The notes under the pieces: generated by a model | What the model saw: only the letters and a program-made list of their open reading frames with translations | Told to the model about the DNA's origin: nothing | Databases searched by the model: none | Assembly (NCBI RefSeq): GCF_029223255.1 | Contig: NZ_JARHUC010000006.1 | Location: 186,001-250,000 of the forward strand | Direction: 5' to 3' | Length of the DNA stretch: 64,000 nt | Source of the DNA: Albimonas marina | Lineage (GTDB): Bacteria; Pseudomonadota; Alphaproteobacteria; Rhodobacterales; Rhodobacteraceae | Program-made: the position numbers and the translations under genes | Part shown: positions 40,877 to 50,133 of the stretch, piece by piece | Numbering within the stretch: position 1 is the first letter of the stretch | Layout: every line of letters starts with the position of its first letter

Positions 40877-42595
40877 ATGACGGCGATTACGGACCCGCCC
40901 CGCGGGGACTTCCGGCTCGGCATGCTTTGGACCGACACGCGATACAGGTCGCTGACCATCCAGGTCATCGCCCTGATCCTGGTCCTGCTGGGCGCGAGCT
41001 ACCTGGTCTCGAACGTGCTCGCCAACCTCGCGGCGCTGGGAAAGACGTTCAGCTTCTCCTTCATGGACGAGCCGGCGTCCTATGACATCAACCAGCGCCT
41101 GATCGACTACACCTCCCGCTCCTCGCACGCGACCGCGGCGGTGGTAGGGATGCTCAACACCCTGCTGGTGGCGGTGATGGGCTGCCTGCTGGCCACCGTG
41201 ATCGGCGTGGTGGCGGGCGTGCTGCGCCTGTCCAACAACTGGCTGATCGCCAAGCTGATGACGGTCTACATCGAGACCGTCCGCAACATCCCGGTCCTGA
41301 TCCAGATCCTGCTGCTGGCGGCCGTCTTCGACGAGTTCCTGCCCTCGCCCCGCCAGGCGGGCGCGGATGCGCACATGCTGGGGATCGTGGCGACCAACCG
41401 CGGCTTCTACATCCCCGGGCCGGTCTTCGGCGCCGGCTCGATTTTCGTGGTCGCGGCCTTCATCATCGGCATCGTCTGCTCGATCTGGTACACGCGCCAC
41501 GCCAAGCGGATCCAGCAGGACACCGGCCAGATCCTGCCGGTGCTGCGGGTGCGCCTCGCGCTGGTCATCGGCCTGCCGGTGCTGGTCTGGGCGATCCTGG
41601 CGCTGATCTCCGGCGCCCCGATCACGCTGCAGTATCCCGAGCTGAAGGGTTTCAACTTCGACGGCGGCATCTACATGCGCAACAGCCTCGTGGCGCTGTG
41701 GCTGGCCCTGTCGATCTACACCGGCGCCTTCATCGCCGAGAACGTGCGCGCCGGCATCCTCTCGGTCTCCAAGGGCCAGACCGAGGCGGCCTTCGCGCTG
41801 GGCCTGCGCGCCAACCGCACGATGAGCCTGGTGATCCTGCCGCAGGCGCTGCGGGTGATCATCCCGCCGCTGATCTCGCAGTACCTCAACCTGACCAAGA
41901 ACAGCTCGCTCGCGATCGCGGTGGGCTACATGGACGCGACCGGCACCCTGGGCGGCATCACGCTGAACCAGACCGGCCGCGAGTTCGAGACGCTGCTGCT
42001 GCTGATGGCGTTCTACCTGTGCATCTCGCTGACGATCTCGATGATCATGAACCTCTACAACGAGCAGGTGAAGCTCGTGGAGCGGACCTCGGCGAGCGGC
42101 GCGGCCTTCACGCTGGCCAAGGCCTTCGACAAGATGACCGGCCCGTGGGAGACGCTGAAGAAGGGCGACGCGGCCCACCAGCCCAACTTCGGGGTGGCGA
42201 GCTGGCTGAACCTGGTGGTCCTGCTCTACGCCGGGATGCTGGCGGCGGAGCTGGCCTACCTGTTCCTCGCCCAGGCGCCCGAGACCCGGCTGCCCTATGT
42301 CGAGTGGTCGGGCGCGCGGCAGATCACCTTCCTGCTGCTGATCGTCTTCACCCTCGCGACCCTGCTGACGGCGGTGTTCAAGCACTTCCGGGTCATCGAC
42401 CTGGCGGCGCTGACGCTGGTGGCCTGGATCGTGGCGCTGCTGGCGGGCAACCCGCTGGGGGGCCTGATGCCCAGCGTCTCCGACCCGGTGGTGATCGTGG
42501 GCTGCGCGGCCGCGCAGCTGGGCGCGATCGCCTACATGCTGTTCGGCGCGAGGCCGAACGTCACCTACCTGTGCCGCGTTCGGAGGGCTGAGTGA
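40877..42595 (+). CDS. bztB: Amino-acid ABC transporter permease BztB with extended C-terminus
   Basis: An inner-membrane permease (572 aa). The N-terminal 430 residues match AapQ/BztB: FSFSFMDEPASYDINQRLID, a periplasmic segment, and the ABC-contacting EAA loop TEAAFALGLRANRTMSLVILP. Beyond about residue 435 come some 140 residues with four more hydrophobic segments (for example LNLVVLLYAGMLAAELAYLF). BztB of Rhodobacter capsulatus and AapQ are, from memory, 400-430 aa. No frameshift signs are seen. The stop overlaps the bztC start (TGATG). Confidence 0.93.
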   Translation: MTAITDPPRGDFRLGMLWTDTRYRSLTIQVIALILVLLGASYLVSNVLANLAALGKTFSFSFMDEPASYDINQRLIDYTSRSSHATAAVVGMLNTLLVAVMGCLLATVIGVVAGVLRLSNNWLIAKLMTVYIETVRNIPVLIQILLLAAVFDEFLPSPRQAGADAHMLGIVATNRGFYIPGPVFGAGSIFVVAAFIIGIVCSIWYTRHAKRIQQDTGQILPVLRVRLALVIGLPVLVWAILALISGAPITLQYPELKGFNFDGGIYMRNSLVALWLALSIYTGAFIAENVRAGILSVSKGQTEAAFALGLRANRTMSLVILPQALRVIIPPLISQYLNLTKNSSLAIAVGYMDATGTLGGITLNQTGREFETLLLLMAFYLCISLTISMIMNLYNEQVKLVERTSASGAAFTLAKAFDKMTGPWETLKKGDAAHQPNFGVASWLNLVVLLYAGMLAAELAYLFLAQAPETRLPYVEWSGARQITFLLLIVFTLATLLTAVFKHFRVIDLAALTLVAWIVALLAGNPLGGLMPSVSDPVVIVGCAAAQLGAIAYMLFGARPNVTYLCRVRRAE

Positions 42596-43902
42596 TGTCG
42601 GACGTCCACGCGCAGACCGTCGCCTACGTCGCGCCGAGCCAGATCCCTCCCTCGCCGCCGCCCGCCAAGGACCGGGGCGCGATCAAGTGGCTGCGGGAGA
42701 ACCTGTTCTCCTCGGTCTCCAACGGGATCCTGACGGTGATCGCCATCCTGGTGATCGCCTACGCCCTCCCCGCCCTGATCCAGTGGGCCTTCATCGACGC
42801 GGTGTGGAAGGCCGACAGCCTCTCCCAGTGCCGCGAGATCGCGGCGGCCAACGGGGTCGAGGGCTCCTTCGCCTGCTGGGCGGTGATCAACGAGCGCTTC
42901 AACCAGTTCCTGTTCGGCTTCTACCCCGAGGAGCTCTACTGGCGCCCGATCCTCACCTTCGTGCTGATGTTCGGGGCGATGGCGCCGGTGCTGTTCAGTT
43001 CGGTCCCGCGGCAGACGCTGATCCTGTCGGCGCTCTACCCGTTCGTCGCCTACTGGCTGCTGTGGGGCGGGCCGGTGCTGCCGATCCTGCTCGCCATCGC
43101 GGGGCCGGCGGTGGGCTACGCGGCCTTCCGGGGCGTGGAGAAGGCGATGTCCGGCGACGCGGGCGCGACCGGCATGGTCGTGGGCGTGCTGGTCGCCATC
43201 GTCTGGTGGGCCTTCGTTCCGGGCCTGCTCGATACGGGCCCCGGGCTCGAGCCGGTGGAGAGCGCCAAGATGGGCGGCTTCATGCTCGCGCTCATCATCG
43301 GCGTGACCGGCATCGCGGCCTCGCTGCCCTTCGGGATCCTGCTGGCGCTGGGGCGCAAGTCGGACCTGATCTTCATCAAGACGCTGTCGGTGATCTTCAT
43401 CGAGTTCATCCGCGGCGTGCCGCTGATCACGCTGCTGTTCGTCGCCTCCTCGGTGCTGAACTACTTCTTCCCGCCGGGGACCGCGCTGGACCTGATCCTG
43501 CGCGTGGTGATCATGGCCACCCTGTTCGCGTCGGCCTACATGGCCGAGGTGATCCGCGGCGGCCTCGCGGCGCTGCCCTCGGGCCAGTACGAGGCGGCCG
43601 ACAGCCTCGGCCTCGACTACTGGAAGTCGATGCGCCTGATCATCCTGCCGCAGGCGCTGAAGATCTCGATCCCCGGCATCGTCAACACGTTCATCGGGCT
43701 CTTCAAGGACACCACGCTGGTGTCGGTGATCGGCCTGCTGGACCCGGTGGGGATCATCGCGCCGATCCGGGCGGACTCGAACTGGAACGGCATCGTGTGG
43801 GAGTTCTACGTGTTCGTGGGCCTGTTCTTCTGGGTCTTCTGCTTCGGGATGTCCCGCTATTCCATGTACCTGGAGAAGAAACTCCAGACCGATCGTCGCT
43901 GA
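42595..43902 (+). CDS. bztC: Amino-acid ABC transporter permease BztC
   Basis: The partner permease (435 aa) of the AapM/BztC type. The N-terminal half has several membrane segments and a two-Cys periplasmic stretch ([21 protein letters not shown]). The EAA loop is [20 protein letters not shown]. It starts in the bztB stop; an upstream GTG three bases earlier is less likely. It is followed by bztD after 19 bp. Confidence 0.95.
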   Translation: MSDVHAQTVAYVAPSQIPPSPPPAKDRGAIKWLRENLFSSVSNGILTVIAILVIAYALPALIQWAFIDAVWKADSLSQCREIAAANGVEGSFACWAVINERFNQFLFGFYPEELYWRPILTFVLMFGAMAPVLFSSVPRQTLILSALYPFVAYWLLWGGPVLPILLAIAGPAVGYAAFRGVEKAMSGDAGATGMVVGVLVAIVWWAFVPGLLDTGPGLEPVESAKMGGFMLALIIGVTGIAASLPFGILLALGRKSDLIFIKTLSVIFIEFIRGVPLITLLFVASSVLNYFFPPGTALDLILRVVIMATLFASAYMAEVIRGGLAALPSGQYEAADSLGLDYWKSMRLIILPQALKISIPGIVNTFIGLFKDTTLVSVIGLLDPVGIIAPIRADSNWNGIVWEFYVFVGLFFWVFCFGMSRYSMYLEKKLQTDRR

Positions 43903-43921
43903 CGGAAGAGGAGACGAGACC

Positions 43922-44719
43922 ATGACCGATACGGCCTTCTCGACCGGGAGCCCCGTCGACGCCGGACAGATGAAAGTGTCCAACGAGGTCGCCATCCAGA
44001 TCTCGAACATGAACAAGTGGTACGGCGAGTTCCACGTGCTGCGGAACATCGACCTGACCGTCTATCGCGGGGAGCGGATCGTGATCTGCGGCCCCTCGGG
44101 TTCGGGCAAGTCGACGCTGATCCGCTGCATCAACCGGCTGGAGGAGCATCAGCAGGGCACGATCACGGTGGACGGGACCGAGCTGACCTCGGACCTGAAG
44201 AACATCGACACGATCCGGAAAGAGGTCGGGATGTGCTTCCAGCACTTCAACCTCTTCCCGCACCTCACGATCCTGGAGAACTGCACCCTGGCCCCGATCT
44301 GGGTCCGCAAGATCCCCCGCCGCGAGGCGGAGGAGACGGCGATGCATTTCCTCGCCAAGGTGAAGATCCCCGACCAGGCCCACAAGTATCCGGGCCAGCT
44401 GTCGGGCGGTCAGCAGCAGCGCGTGGCGATCGCCCGCTCGCTATGCATGAAGCCCCGCATCATGCTCTTCGACGAGCCGACCTCGGCCCTCGATCCCGAG
44501 ATGATCAAGGAGGTGCTCGACACCATGATCGAGCTCGCGCAGGAGGGCATGACCATGATCTGCGTGACGCACGAGATGGGCTTCGCCCGCCAGGTCGCCA
44601 ACCGCGTGATCTTCATGGACCAGGGCCAGATCGTCGAGCAGAACGAGCCGGAGGAGTTCTTCAAGAACCCCCGCTCGGACCGCACCAAGCTGTTCCTGAG
44701 CCAGATCCTGGGTCACTGA
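43922..44719 (+). CDS. bztD: Amino-acid ABC transporter ATP-binding protein BztD
   Basis: A 265-aa ATPase of the polar amino-acid uptake family. Walker [11 protein letters not shown]-loop ([12 protein letters not shown]), signature [14 protein letters not shown], Walker [15 protein letters not shown] and the switch His (CVTHEMG) are all intact. An N-terminal extension of about 25 residues precedes the ABC core. A strong terminator follows, closing the bztABCD operon. Confidence 0.97.
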   Translation: MTDTAFSTGSPVDAGQMKVSNEVAIQISNMNKWYGEFHVLRNIDLTVYRGERIVICGPSGSGKSTLIRCINRLEEHQQGTITVDGTELTSDLKNIDTIRKEVGMCFQHFNLFPHLTILENCTLAPIWVRKIPRREAEETAMHFLAKVKIPDQAHKYPGQLSGGQQQRVAIARSLCMKPRIMLFDEPTSALDPEMIKEVLDTMIELAQEGMTMICVTHEMGFARQVANRVIFMDQGQIVEQNEPEEFFKNPRSDRTKLFLSQILGH

Positions 44720-44742
44720 GCGACGCGCCTCGCAGGCGCCGG

Positions 44743-44775
44743 AAGGGCGGGCCCCCGGGCCCGCCCTTTTCGTTT
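44743..44775 (+). terminator. Terminator of the bzt operon
   Basis: A perfect 12-bp stem (44743-44754 with 44757-44768) leads into TTCGTTT. It lies 23 bp after bztD. Confidence 0.85.
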
Positions 44776-44835
44776 GAGCAGGGTGACTCGTCCCCCCGGC
44801 CGCGGAACGCGGCGCGTTGGCGGGATGAGCTTTCG

Positions 44836-44867
44836 CCTGACGAAAAGTCATTCATCTTCGCGTCAGG
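44836..44867. promoter_or_regulatory. Inverted repeat upstream of the CTERM-protein gene
   Basis: CCTGACG (44836-44842) and CGTCAGG (44861-44867) form an inverted repeat with an 18-bp spacer, in a relatively AT-rich stretch (44830-44940) ahead of the exported-protein gene. It could be an operator or an mRNA hairpin. No clear -35/-10 pair was found. Confidence 0.3.
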
Positions 44868-44996
44868 TAGATTGCCGGTTGGTGAATCTATCGCTACGGA
44901 AATAGGCGATCAGTGCGTTTTGGGGACGGAATTGAAACGGTCTTGGCGCCGCGGGCGGCTATTTCCAGCCGCCTGATGATCTCTGGGGACAAGCGA

Positions 44997-45809
44997 ATGA
45001 CGAACTTCTTCGCCGCGGCGACGCTCGCCGCGACGGTCGGACTCTGCGCGGCCGGCGCCGCCCAGGCCACGCCCGTCGCCATCTACGATTTCGAGTCGGG
45101 CACGCCGCTGGTCGATCAGACGGGCAACTTCGGGACGATGCAGCTCCACGGGACCGCGACGCTCGAGGCCACGGGGCTGCGGGTGAGAGGGTCCGGCACC
45201 ACGCCCACGGGCTACGCGTCCGCGGACTATGTCGTCGGGTCGGCCATCTTCGAGTCGATGACCCTGATCAGCTGGGTGACGCTGCTGGACTATTCCGCGC
45301 GCGCCGGCTCGGCCCTGACGCTGGACACCGTCGCCTACGACCGGTTCAACGGCATCGTCTTCGGCGAGTCCGTGCTGCAGGAATGGACGGTGGGCAGCAA
45401 CAACTTCCGCCGGCAGGGCGACTCGGTGAACTGGGACGCCACGCAGCCGCTGAACCAGAAGGTGCAGATGGCCTACACGTTCGAGAGGACGGACGTGAAC
45501 AAGACCCGGGTCACCGGCTACCGCGACGGCGCGCTGCTGGGGACCTACGAGGTCAACAGCTTCGAGCAGTTCGACGTGACGGACGGCGTGATCTGGCTGG
45601 GCGCCCGGCACCAGTCGGGGGCCAGCATGGTCGGCGGGCTGAACGCGATCATCCACCGGGTCGAGATCCACGACAACCCGCTGAGCAGCACGGAAGTCGA
45701 GGAGAACTTCGAGACCGGCGCCGCCGTTCCCGCCCCCGCGGCCCTGCCGCTGGCGGTGATGGGCATGGGCGCGCTGGTCGCCGTCGCGCGTCGCCGCCGC
45801 AAGGCCTGA
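44997..45809 (+). CDS. Exported LamG-like protein with VPLPA-CTERM-type sorting signal
   Basis: A 270-aa secreted protein. It has an N-terminal signal peptide (MTNFFAAATLAATVGLCAAG, cleavage near AQA), a beta-rich middle beginning VAIYDFESGTPLVDQTGNFG that resembles LamG/concanavalin-like domains, and a C-terminal tripartite tail: VPAPAALPLAVMG, a hydrophobic segment and RRRRKA. That tail fits the VPLPA-CTERM group of exosortase substrates known in Rhodobacterales. No exosortase is in the window. The start follows GGGGACAAG. The surface or exopolysaccharide role is inferred. Confidence 0.8.
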   Translation: MTNFFAAATLAATVGLCAAGAAQATPVAIYDFESGTPLVDQTGNFGTMQLHGTATLEATGLRVRGSGTTPTGYASADYVVGSAIFESMTLISWVTLLDYSARAGSALTLDTVAYDRFNGIVFGESVLQEWTVGSNNFRRQGDSVNWDATQPLNQKVQMAYTFERTDVNKTRVTGYRDGALLGTYEVNSFEQFDVTDGVIWLGARHQSGASMVGGLNAIIHRVEIHDNPLSSTEVEENFETGAAVPAPAALPLAVMGMGALVAVARRRRKA

Positions 45810-45847
45810 GCCGCGCGCCGCGCGCCCTGCGCGCAGGCGGAGAACGA

Positions 45848-45880
45848 GAAGGCCCCGGCGAGGATCTCGCCGGGGCCTTC
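45848..45880. terminator. Bidirectional terminator
   Basis: A perfect 14-bp stem (45848-45861 with 45867-45880) and 5-nt loop sits between the convergent CTERM-protein gene and the minus-strand SYLF gene. On the minus strand it is followed by TTCTCGTTCTCC. Confidence 0.75.
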
Positions 45881-45906
45881 GCGCGTCTCGGGGGCGAGGC
45901 GGGCCC

Positions 45907-46512
45907 TCACCGCTCCTTGAGCTTGGTGTACTTGGCGCCTTCCAGGCTGACGCCGGCCATCAGGCCCTCCTGCCCGTAGATCACCGCGATCACCGGGTGC
46001 TGGGTGGTGCGCGAGGTGACGGTGCCGGCGAGGTTGTTGTTCATCGCCGTCACCTCGGCGTCGGCCGCAAGCTCCCACCCCGAGGAGCGGCGGAAGTTCT
46101 CCAGCGCGGCGGTGGTCATGAAGAACAGCGCCTGGTCGAACTTCTGCACGCCCGCCTGAAGCCCGATCGAGGCCGCGCCGACCGAGTAGTAGCCCACCGA
46201 CTGCCCGCCGATGCGCAGCGCGCCCTCGCCGTACATGCCGCCCACCAGCAGGCCCGCCTTGGTGATCGAGGGCATGATCAGCACGCCCTTGGCGCGGGAC
46301 ATGAGCTCGCGCGCGCCGGCGACCGAGTTCATCAGGTCGTCGATCGAATGCTGCACCCGCAGGTCGATCACGTCGGCCGGATCGGCGGCGCGGGCGGGGC
46401 CGGAGGGCATGGCGACGGCGGCGAGCGCGGCGGCGGCGAGCCCCGCGCCCAGCAGGCGGCGGCGAAGGGGATCGGGGCCGACGGCGGCGTCGGCGCGGGT
46501 GGCGCGGGTCAT
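45907..46512 (-). CDS. SYLF-domain (Ysc84-like) exported protein
   Basis: A 201-aa protein. The N-terminus [16 protein letters not shown] is a hydrophobic, possibly twin-arginine, signal, followed by the SYLF lipid-binding domain: MSRAKGVLIMPSITKAGLLVGG, then GGQSVGYYSVGAASIGLQAGVQ and the ending IYGQEGLMAGVSLEGAKYTKL. SYLF proteins bind phosphoinositides in eukaryotes; the bacterial function is unclear. CAGGAG precedes the ATG. It is convergent with the CTERM gene. The 264-bp gap upstream holds one GC hairpin. Confidence 0.88.
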   Translation of the reverse strand: MTRATRADAAVGPDPLRRRLLGAGLAAAALAAVAMPSGPARAADPADVIDLRVQHSIDDLMNSVAGARELMSRAKGVLIMPSITKAGLLVGGMYGEGALRIGGQSVGYYSVGAASIGLQAGVQKFDQALFFMTTAALENFRRSSGWELAADAEVTAMNNNLAGTVTSRTTQHPVIAVIYGQEGLMAGVSLEGAKYTKLKER

Positions 46513-46702
46513 GGGAACTGCTCCTGTCCTCATGGGTCGCCGGTCGTTGCGGCGATGGAATTGGTTGGACGGCGCCGGCCCGCGACAGGCCCCGCCGCCG
46601 GGGAAAAGCATACATGGGGCCTGCGCGCTTGTCCCGCCATCCCTCCCGCGTCCATGCCGCCGCAAGCGCCGAGAGGCCGGCGCTTGCGGCAGGCCGTGGA
46701 GA

Positions 46703-46726
46703 CGCCCCGGCTCGAAGGCCGGGGCG
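46703..46726 (-). terminator. Hairpin downstream of the sugar dehydrogenase gene
   Basis: A 9-bp GC stem (46703-46711 with 46718-46726) and 6-nt loop lies 50 bp beyond the stop of the minus-strand dehydrogenase. There is no T-run, so termination is only probable. Confidence 0.4.
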
Positions 46727-46776
46727 CCGTGGAGAGGCGCCGTCGCGCCGGCCCCATGCGGCCGCGGAGGACGGGT

Positions 46777-47922
46777 TCAGTCCGCGGGGGCCATGCGCAG
46801 CAGCCGCCCCTCGGCGGCGTCGGTCAGGAACCAGATCGCGCCGTCGGGCCCCACGCGCACGTCGCGGATGCGGCCGTAGGCGTCGGGGACCAGGTCCTCC
46901 GACCCCGCGATCTCGCCCCCCTCGACGTCGAGGCGCACGATCTTCTGGAACTTCAGCGCGCCCACCAGCAGGTCGCCGTCCCATTCGGGGAACAGGGCGC
47001 CCCGGTAGACCGCGAGGCCCGAGGGCGCGATGGACGGGTCCCAGTAGTGCGCCGGCGGCTCGATCCCCGGCGCGGTCGCGCCGCGGGGGAACTCGCGGCC
47101 GGAGTAGTGGGTCCCGTAGGAGACCTCGGGCCAGCCGAAGTTGCCGCCCGGCACGGGCCGGTTCACCTCGTCGCCGCCGCGGGCCCCGTGCTCGACCACC
47201 CACAGCGTGCCGGTCTCGGGGTCGACGGCCGCGCCCTGGGGGTTGCGATGGCCCAGCGACCAGACCGAGGCGAGCCCGCCGCCCTGGGCGAAGGGATTGT
47301 CCTGCGGGATCCGCCCGTCGGGGAAGATCCGGTGCACCTTGCCGTTGGCGACGTCGGGATCCTGGGCGGAGGGACGGTTCCCCCGCTCCCCCATCGTCAC
47401 GAACAGGGTCCCGTCAGGAGCATGGGCGAGGCGGGAGCCGAAGTGCCGCCCGCCCGTCTCATGCGTCTGCATGGCGAGCACGACCTCGAGGTCCTCGAGC
47501 CGCCCGGCCTCACGGTCCAGCCGGGCGCGGGCGACATGGGTGTCGGCGCCGCCGCCCTCGGCGGGGGCGGAATAGGTCAGGTGCAGCAGGCCGGTCTGCG
47601 CGAAATCGGGCGAGAGGGCCACGTCGAGCAGCCCGCCCTGGCCGCGGGCGTAGATCTCGGGCAGGCCCTCGATCGCGCGGGCGCCGTCGCGGGCGACCAG
47701 CACCAGGCGGCCGGGCCGCTCGGTCACCAGCAGGGCGCCCGTCTGCGCGAAGTCCGGCAGGAAGGCGACGGCCCAGGGGTTCTCGAAGACCGGGCCGACG
47801 GGCGAGACCTCCACCGGCCCGGCGGAGGTCTCGAAGGTCTCGGCGCGGGCGGGAGCGGCGAGCGAGGCGGCCGCGGCGAGAAGGGCGAGCGCCAGGGCGG
47901 CGCGGATCGGGCGGGCGGTCAT
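46777..47922 (-). CDS. PQQ-dependent sugar dehydrogenase-like protein
   Basis: A 381-aa exported protein with signal peptide (residues 1 to about 27, ending ARAE). It shows the soluble glucose/sorbosone dehydrogenase beta-propeller pattern: ENPWAVAFLPDF, ALSPDFAQTGLLHLTYS, GHRNPQGAAVDPETGTLWVVEHGARGGDEVN and FPEWDGDLLVGALKFQKIVRL. Relatives such as YliI (Asd) oxidise aldoses using PQQ and calcium in the periplasm. Substrate specificity is inferred; no PQQ genes are nearby. Confidence 0.9.
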   Translation of the reverse strand: MTARPIRAALALALLAAAASLAAPARAETFETSAGPVEVSPVGPVFENPWAVAFLPDFAQTGALLVTERPGRLVLVARDGARAIEGLPEIYARGQGGLLDVALSPDFAQTGLLHLTYSAPAEGGGADTHVARARLDREAGRLEDLEVVLAMQTHETGGRHFGSRLAHAPDGTLFVTMGERGNRPSAQDPDVANGKVHRIFPDGRIPQDNPFAQGGGLASVWSLGHRNPQGAAVDPETGTLWVVEHGARGGDEVNRPVPGGNFGWPEVSYGTHYSGREFPRGATAPGIEPPAHYWDPSIAPSGLAVYRGALFPEWDGDLLVGALKFQKIVRLDVEGGEIAGSEDLVPDAYGRIRDVRVGPDGAIWFLTDAAEGRLLRMAPAD

Positions 47923-48008
47923 GGCGGTCTGCGTCTCCTCCGCTTCGGTCGGGGGCCTTGAGCGGGACGTGGGCGGAGAACGCGGCGGGGCAAGGGCTGG
48001 GCGGGCCC

Positions 48009-48434
48009 TCAGGCCGGCGCGTCGCCCTCGGGGGCCGCAAGACAGATCACATGTCCGTCAGGATCGCGCAGATAGAGCTCCCGCATCCCGTACCAGGCGG
48101 TCTCGGGGCCCTTGAGGATCGCCTCGCGGGGCAGGGCGGGCAGGGCCGCGTCGGGGGAGACGTCTCGCAGATAGACGGCGGCGCCGGGACGCCCGGGCAG
48201 GCCGCCGGCGAAGGCCTCGGGCAGGTCGTGCGCCAGGCTCTCGACCGTCTGCAGCATCAGCTGGCCGCCGTGGCCCTCGAGGATCGTGAAGACCGCGGTC
48301 TCGGGCGCGGCGTCGGGGCCGAAGCGCGTCTCGCGCCCCGCATCCACCCCCAGCACGACCGTGAAGCCGAGCGCGTCGCGGTAGAAGGCGACCGCGCGGG
48401 CCATGTCGGCGACCATCAGGTTGGGAACGATCAT
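48009..48434 (-). CDS. VOC-family (glyoxalase/bleomycin-resistance-like) protein
   Basis: A 141-aa protein with the vicinal-oxygen-chelate fold: MIVPNLMVADMARAVAFYRDALGF at the start and YGMRELYLRDPDGHVICLA at the end. GGAGAG precedes the ATG at 48434. Members range from dioxygenases to antibiotic-binding proteins; no specific function is assigned. The 239-bp gap upstream (48435-48673) shows no gene. Confidence 0.88.
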   Translation of the reverse strand: MIVPNLMVADMARAVAFYRDALGFTVVLGVDAGRETRFGPDAAPETAVFTILEGHGGQLMLQTVESLAHDLPEAFAGGLPGRPGAAVYLRDVSPDAALPALPREAILKGPETAWYGMRELYLRDPDGHVICLAAPEGDAPA

Positions 48435-48673
48435 CGCAGGCTCTCCAGGTGGGAACAATTGGAGAACATCCTGCGCGATTCCCCCCGGCGCGTCGAGGGG
48501 GGCGACGGACGGGCGCTCGCGCTGCGCGCCTCGCCCCGCCCGCCGTCCCCCACGCCCGGAGGCCGGCGCGCGGCGCCTGGGGCGTGGCGAGATGGGAGGC
48601 GGCGCCGAGGACGCAGGGCCCTCGGCACGACGCGAAGGAGCGTCGGGCGGCCGGCCCCGGTCCGGGGCAGGCC

Positions 48674-49681
48674 TCAGCCGGCGCTGTCGAGGATCTCGGC
48701 GGCCTGGGGGGCGAAATAGGTGAGGATCCCGTCGCAGCCCGCCCGGCGGAAGGCGCCCAGGCTCTCGAGGATCACCCGGTCGCCGTCCAGCCAGCCGTTG
48801 GCGATGGCGCCGGCGATCATCGCGTACTCGCCCGACACCTGGTAGGCGAAGGTCGGGACCTGGAAGGTCTGCTTCACCCGGGCGCAGACGTCCAGGTAGG
48901 GCATGCCGGGCTTCACCATGACCATGTCGGCGCCTTCCTCGAGGTCGAGGGCGACCTCGCGCAGGGCCTCGTCGGTGTTGCCGTAGTCCATCTGGTAGGT
49001 CTTCTTGTCCCCCTTCAGCGCGCCCGTCGCGCCGACCGCGTCGCGGAAGGGCCCGTAGAAGGCCGAGGCGTACTTGGCCGCGTAGGACATGATCATCGTG
49101 TCCTGGAACTCGTTCTCCTCCAGCGCGCGGCGGATCACCCCGATGCGGCCGTCCATCATGTCCGAGGGGCCGAGGATGTCGCAGCCCGCCTCGGCCTGGG
49201 CCAGCGCCTGCTTCTCCAGCGCCAGCAGCGTCTCGTCGTTCACGATCACCCCGTCGCGCACGATCCCGTCGTGGCCGTCGGAGTTGTAGGGATCGAGCGC
49301 CACGTCGAGCAGCACGCCCATGTCGGGGACCGAGGCCTTGATCGCGCGCGTGGCGCTGTTCACCAGGTTCTCGGGGTTCCAGGCCTCCTCCGCCTCGGGG
49401 CTCTTCTTCGAGGCGTCGGTGTAGGGGAAGAGCGCGATGCACGGGATGCCGAGGTCGGCGGCCCGGCGCGCGGCCTCGACGGCTCGGTCCACCGTCAGGC
49501 GGGAGACGCCGGGCATCGAGGGGATCGGCTCCTCGGCGTCCACGCCCTCGCGCACGAAGATCGGCCAGATCAGGTCCTCGGGGCGCAGCCGCGTCTCGCG
49601 GACCAGGTCCCGGATCCAGCCGGCCTGGCGCAGGCGGCGGGGACGCGAGAACGGAAAGGGCGCGAGGCGGGCGGGGCTCAT
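48674..49681 (-). CDS. hemB: Delta-aminolevulinic acid dehydratase (porphobilinogen synthase)
   Basis: A 335-aa enzyme condensing two ALA molecules to porphobilinogen for haem and bacteriochlorophyll synthesis. Schiff-base lysines are in AAKYASAFYGP (Lys203) and MVKPGMPYLD (Lys257). The metal-switch motif reads DVALDPYNSDGHDG (126-139), the Mg-type version with no zinc cysteines. The start at 49681 follows AGGAGG. A palindromic element lies just upstream, between it and folE. Confidence 0.97.
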   Translation of the reverse strand: MSPARLAPFPFSRPRRLRQAGWIRDLVRETRLRPEDLIWPIFVREGVDAEEPIPSMPGVSRLTVDRAVEAARRAADLGIPCIALFPYTDASKKSPEAEEAWNPENLVNSATRAIKASVPDMGVLLDVALDPYNSDGHDGIVRDGVIVNDETLLALEKQALAQAEAGCDILGPSDMMDGRIGVIRRALEENEFQDTMIMSYAAKYASAFYGPFRDAVGATGALKGDKKTYQMDYGNTDEALREVALDLEEGADMVMVKPGMPYLDVCARVKQTFQVPTFAYQVSGEYAMIAGAIANGWLDGDRVILESLGAFRRAGCDGILTYFAPQAAEILDSAG

Positions 49682-49795
49682 GGCTGCGATCCTCCTGGAG
49701 CGGGTCCAGCGGAGATGCCACGAGAGCGGGGGGCGGGACAAGCGCCGCGGGGAGAGGGGGCGCCCGGGACTGGGAAGGGGGGAGCCTCCGGCGGG

Positions 49796-49985
49796 CTCCT
49801 GACTCACCAAAGAACAAAGCGCCCGCGCCTGTTCTCCGGATCCGTCTCTCGCTGAAGATGCCTGAGCGACTCGTCGGGAGGGGTCAAGGACAAGCCCCCT
49901 TCGGGGGTCGCTTCGCGATCCCTGACCCCTCCCGCCGAGTCGCTCTTAACGGCATCAGCGAGAGACGGCTCCGGAGAACAGGCGC
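49796..49985 (-). repeat. Palindromic intergenic element, copy C
   Basis: The core is 49825-49985; the tail on the left (CTCCTGACTCACCAAAGAAC) is preceded by a GGAGCC...GGCTCC hairpin at about 49782-49800. The outer 16-bp arms are perfect, followed by a 13-bp stem, conserved bulges, the copy-specific stem GTCGGGAGGGGTCA/TGACCCCTCCCGCCGA and a shortened apical hairpin CCCCC-TTCG-GGGGG. It lies in the folE-hemB gap, downstream of folE and codirectional with it when read on the minus strand. The rest of 49682-50133 (452 bp) holds no gene. Confidence 0.92.
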
Positions 49986-50133
49986 TCCCGGGGACGCGTG
50001 GGGCCAGGGCGCCTGGGGCGGGCGTTTCGCAGGAACGCGCTAGGCGGGGCGCCTTGCGTGGGGAGGGGGCGCCGAGCGCGGCGACGGGGGGCGCTGCGCT
50101 CGGCGGGAGGGCGGGGCGGACGGCCGGCGGGGG

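Noticed and set aside
44776-44996. A promoter for the CTERM-protein gene in the AT-rich patch
   Set aside because: TTGGTG and several AT-rich hexamers occur, but no pair with acceptable sequence and 16-18 bp spacing was found.
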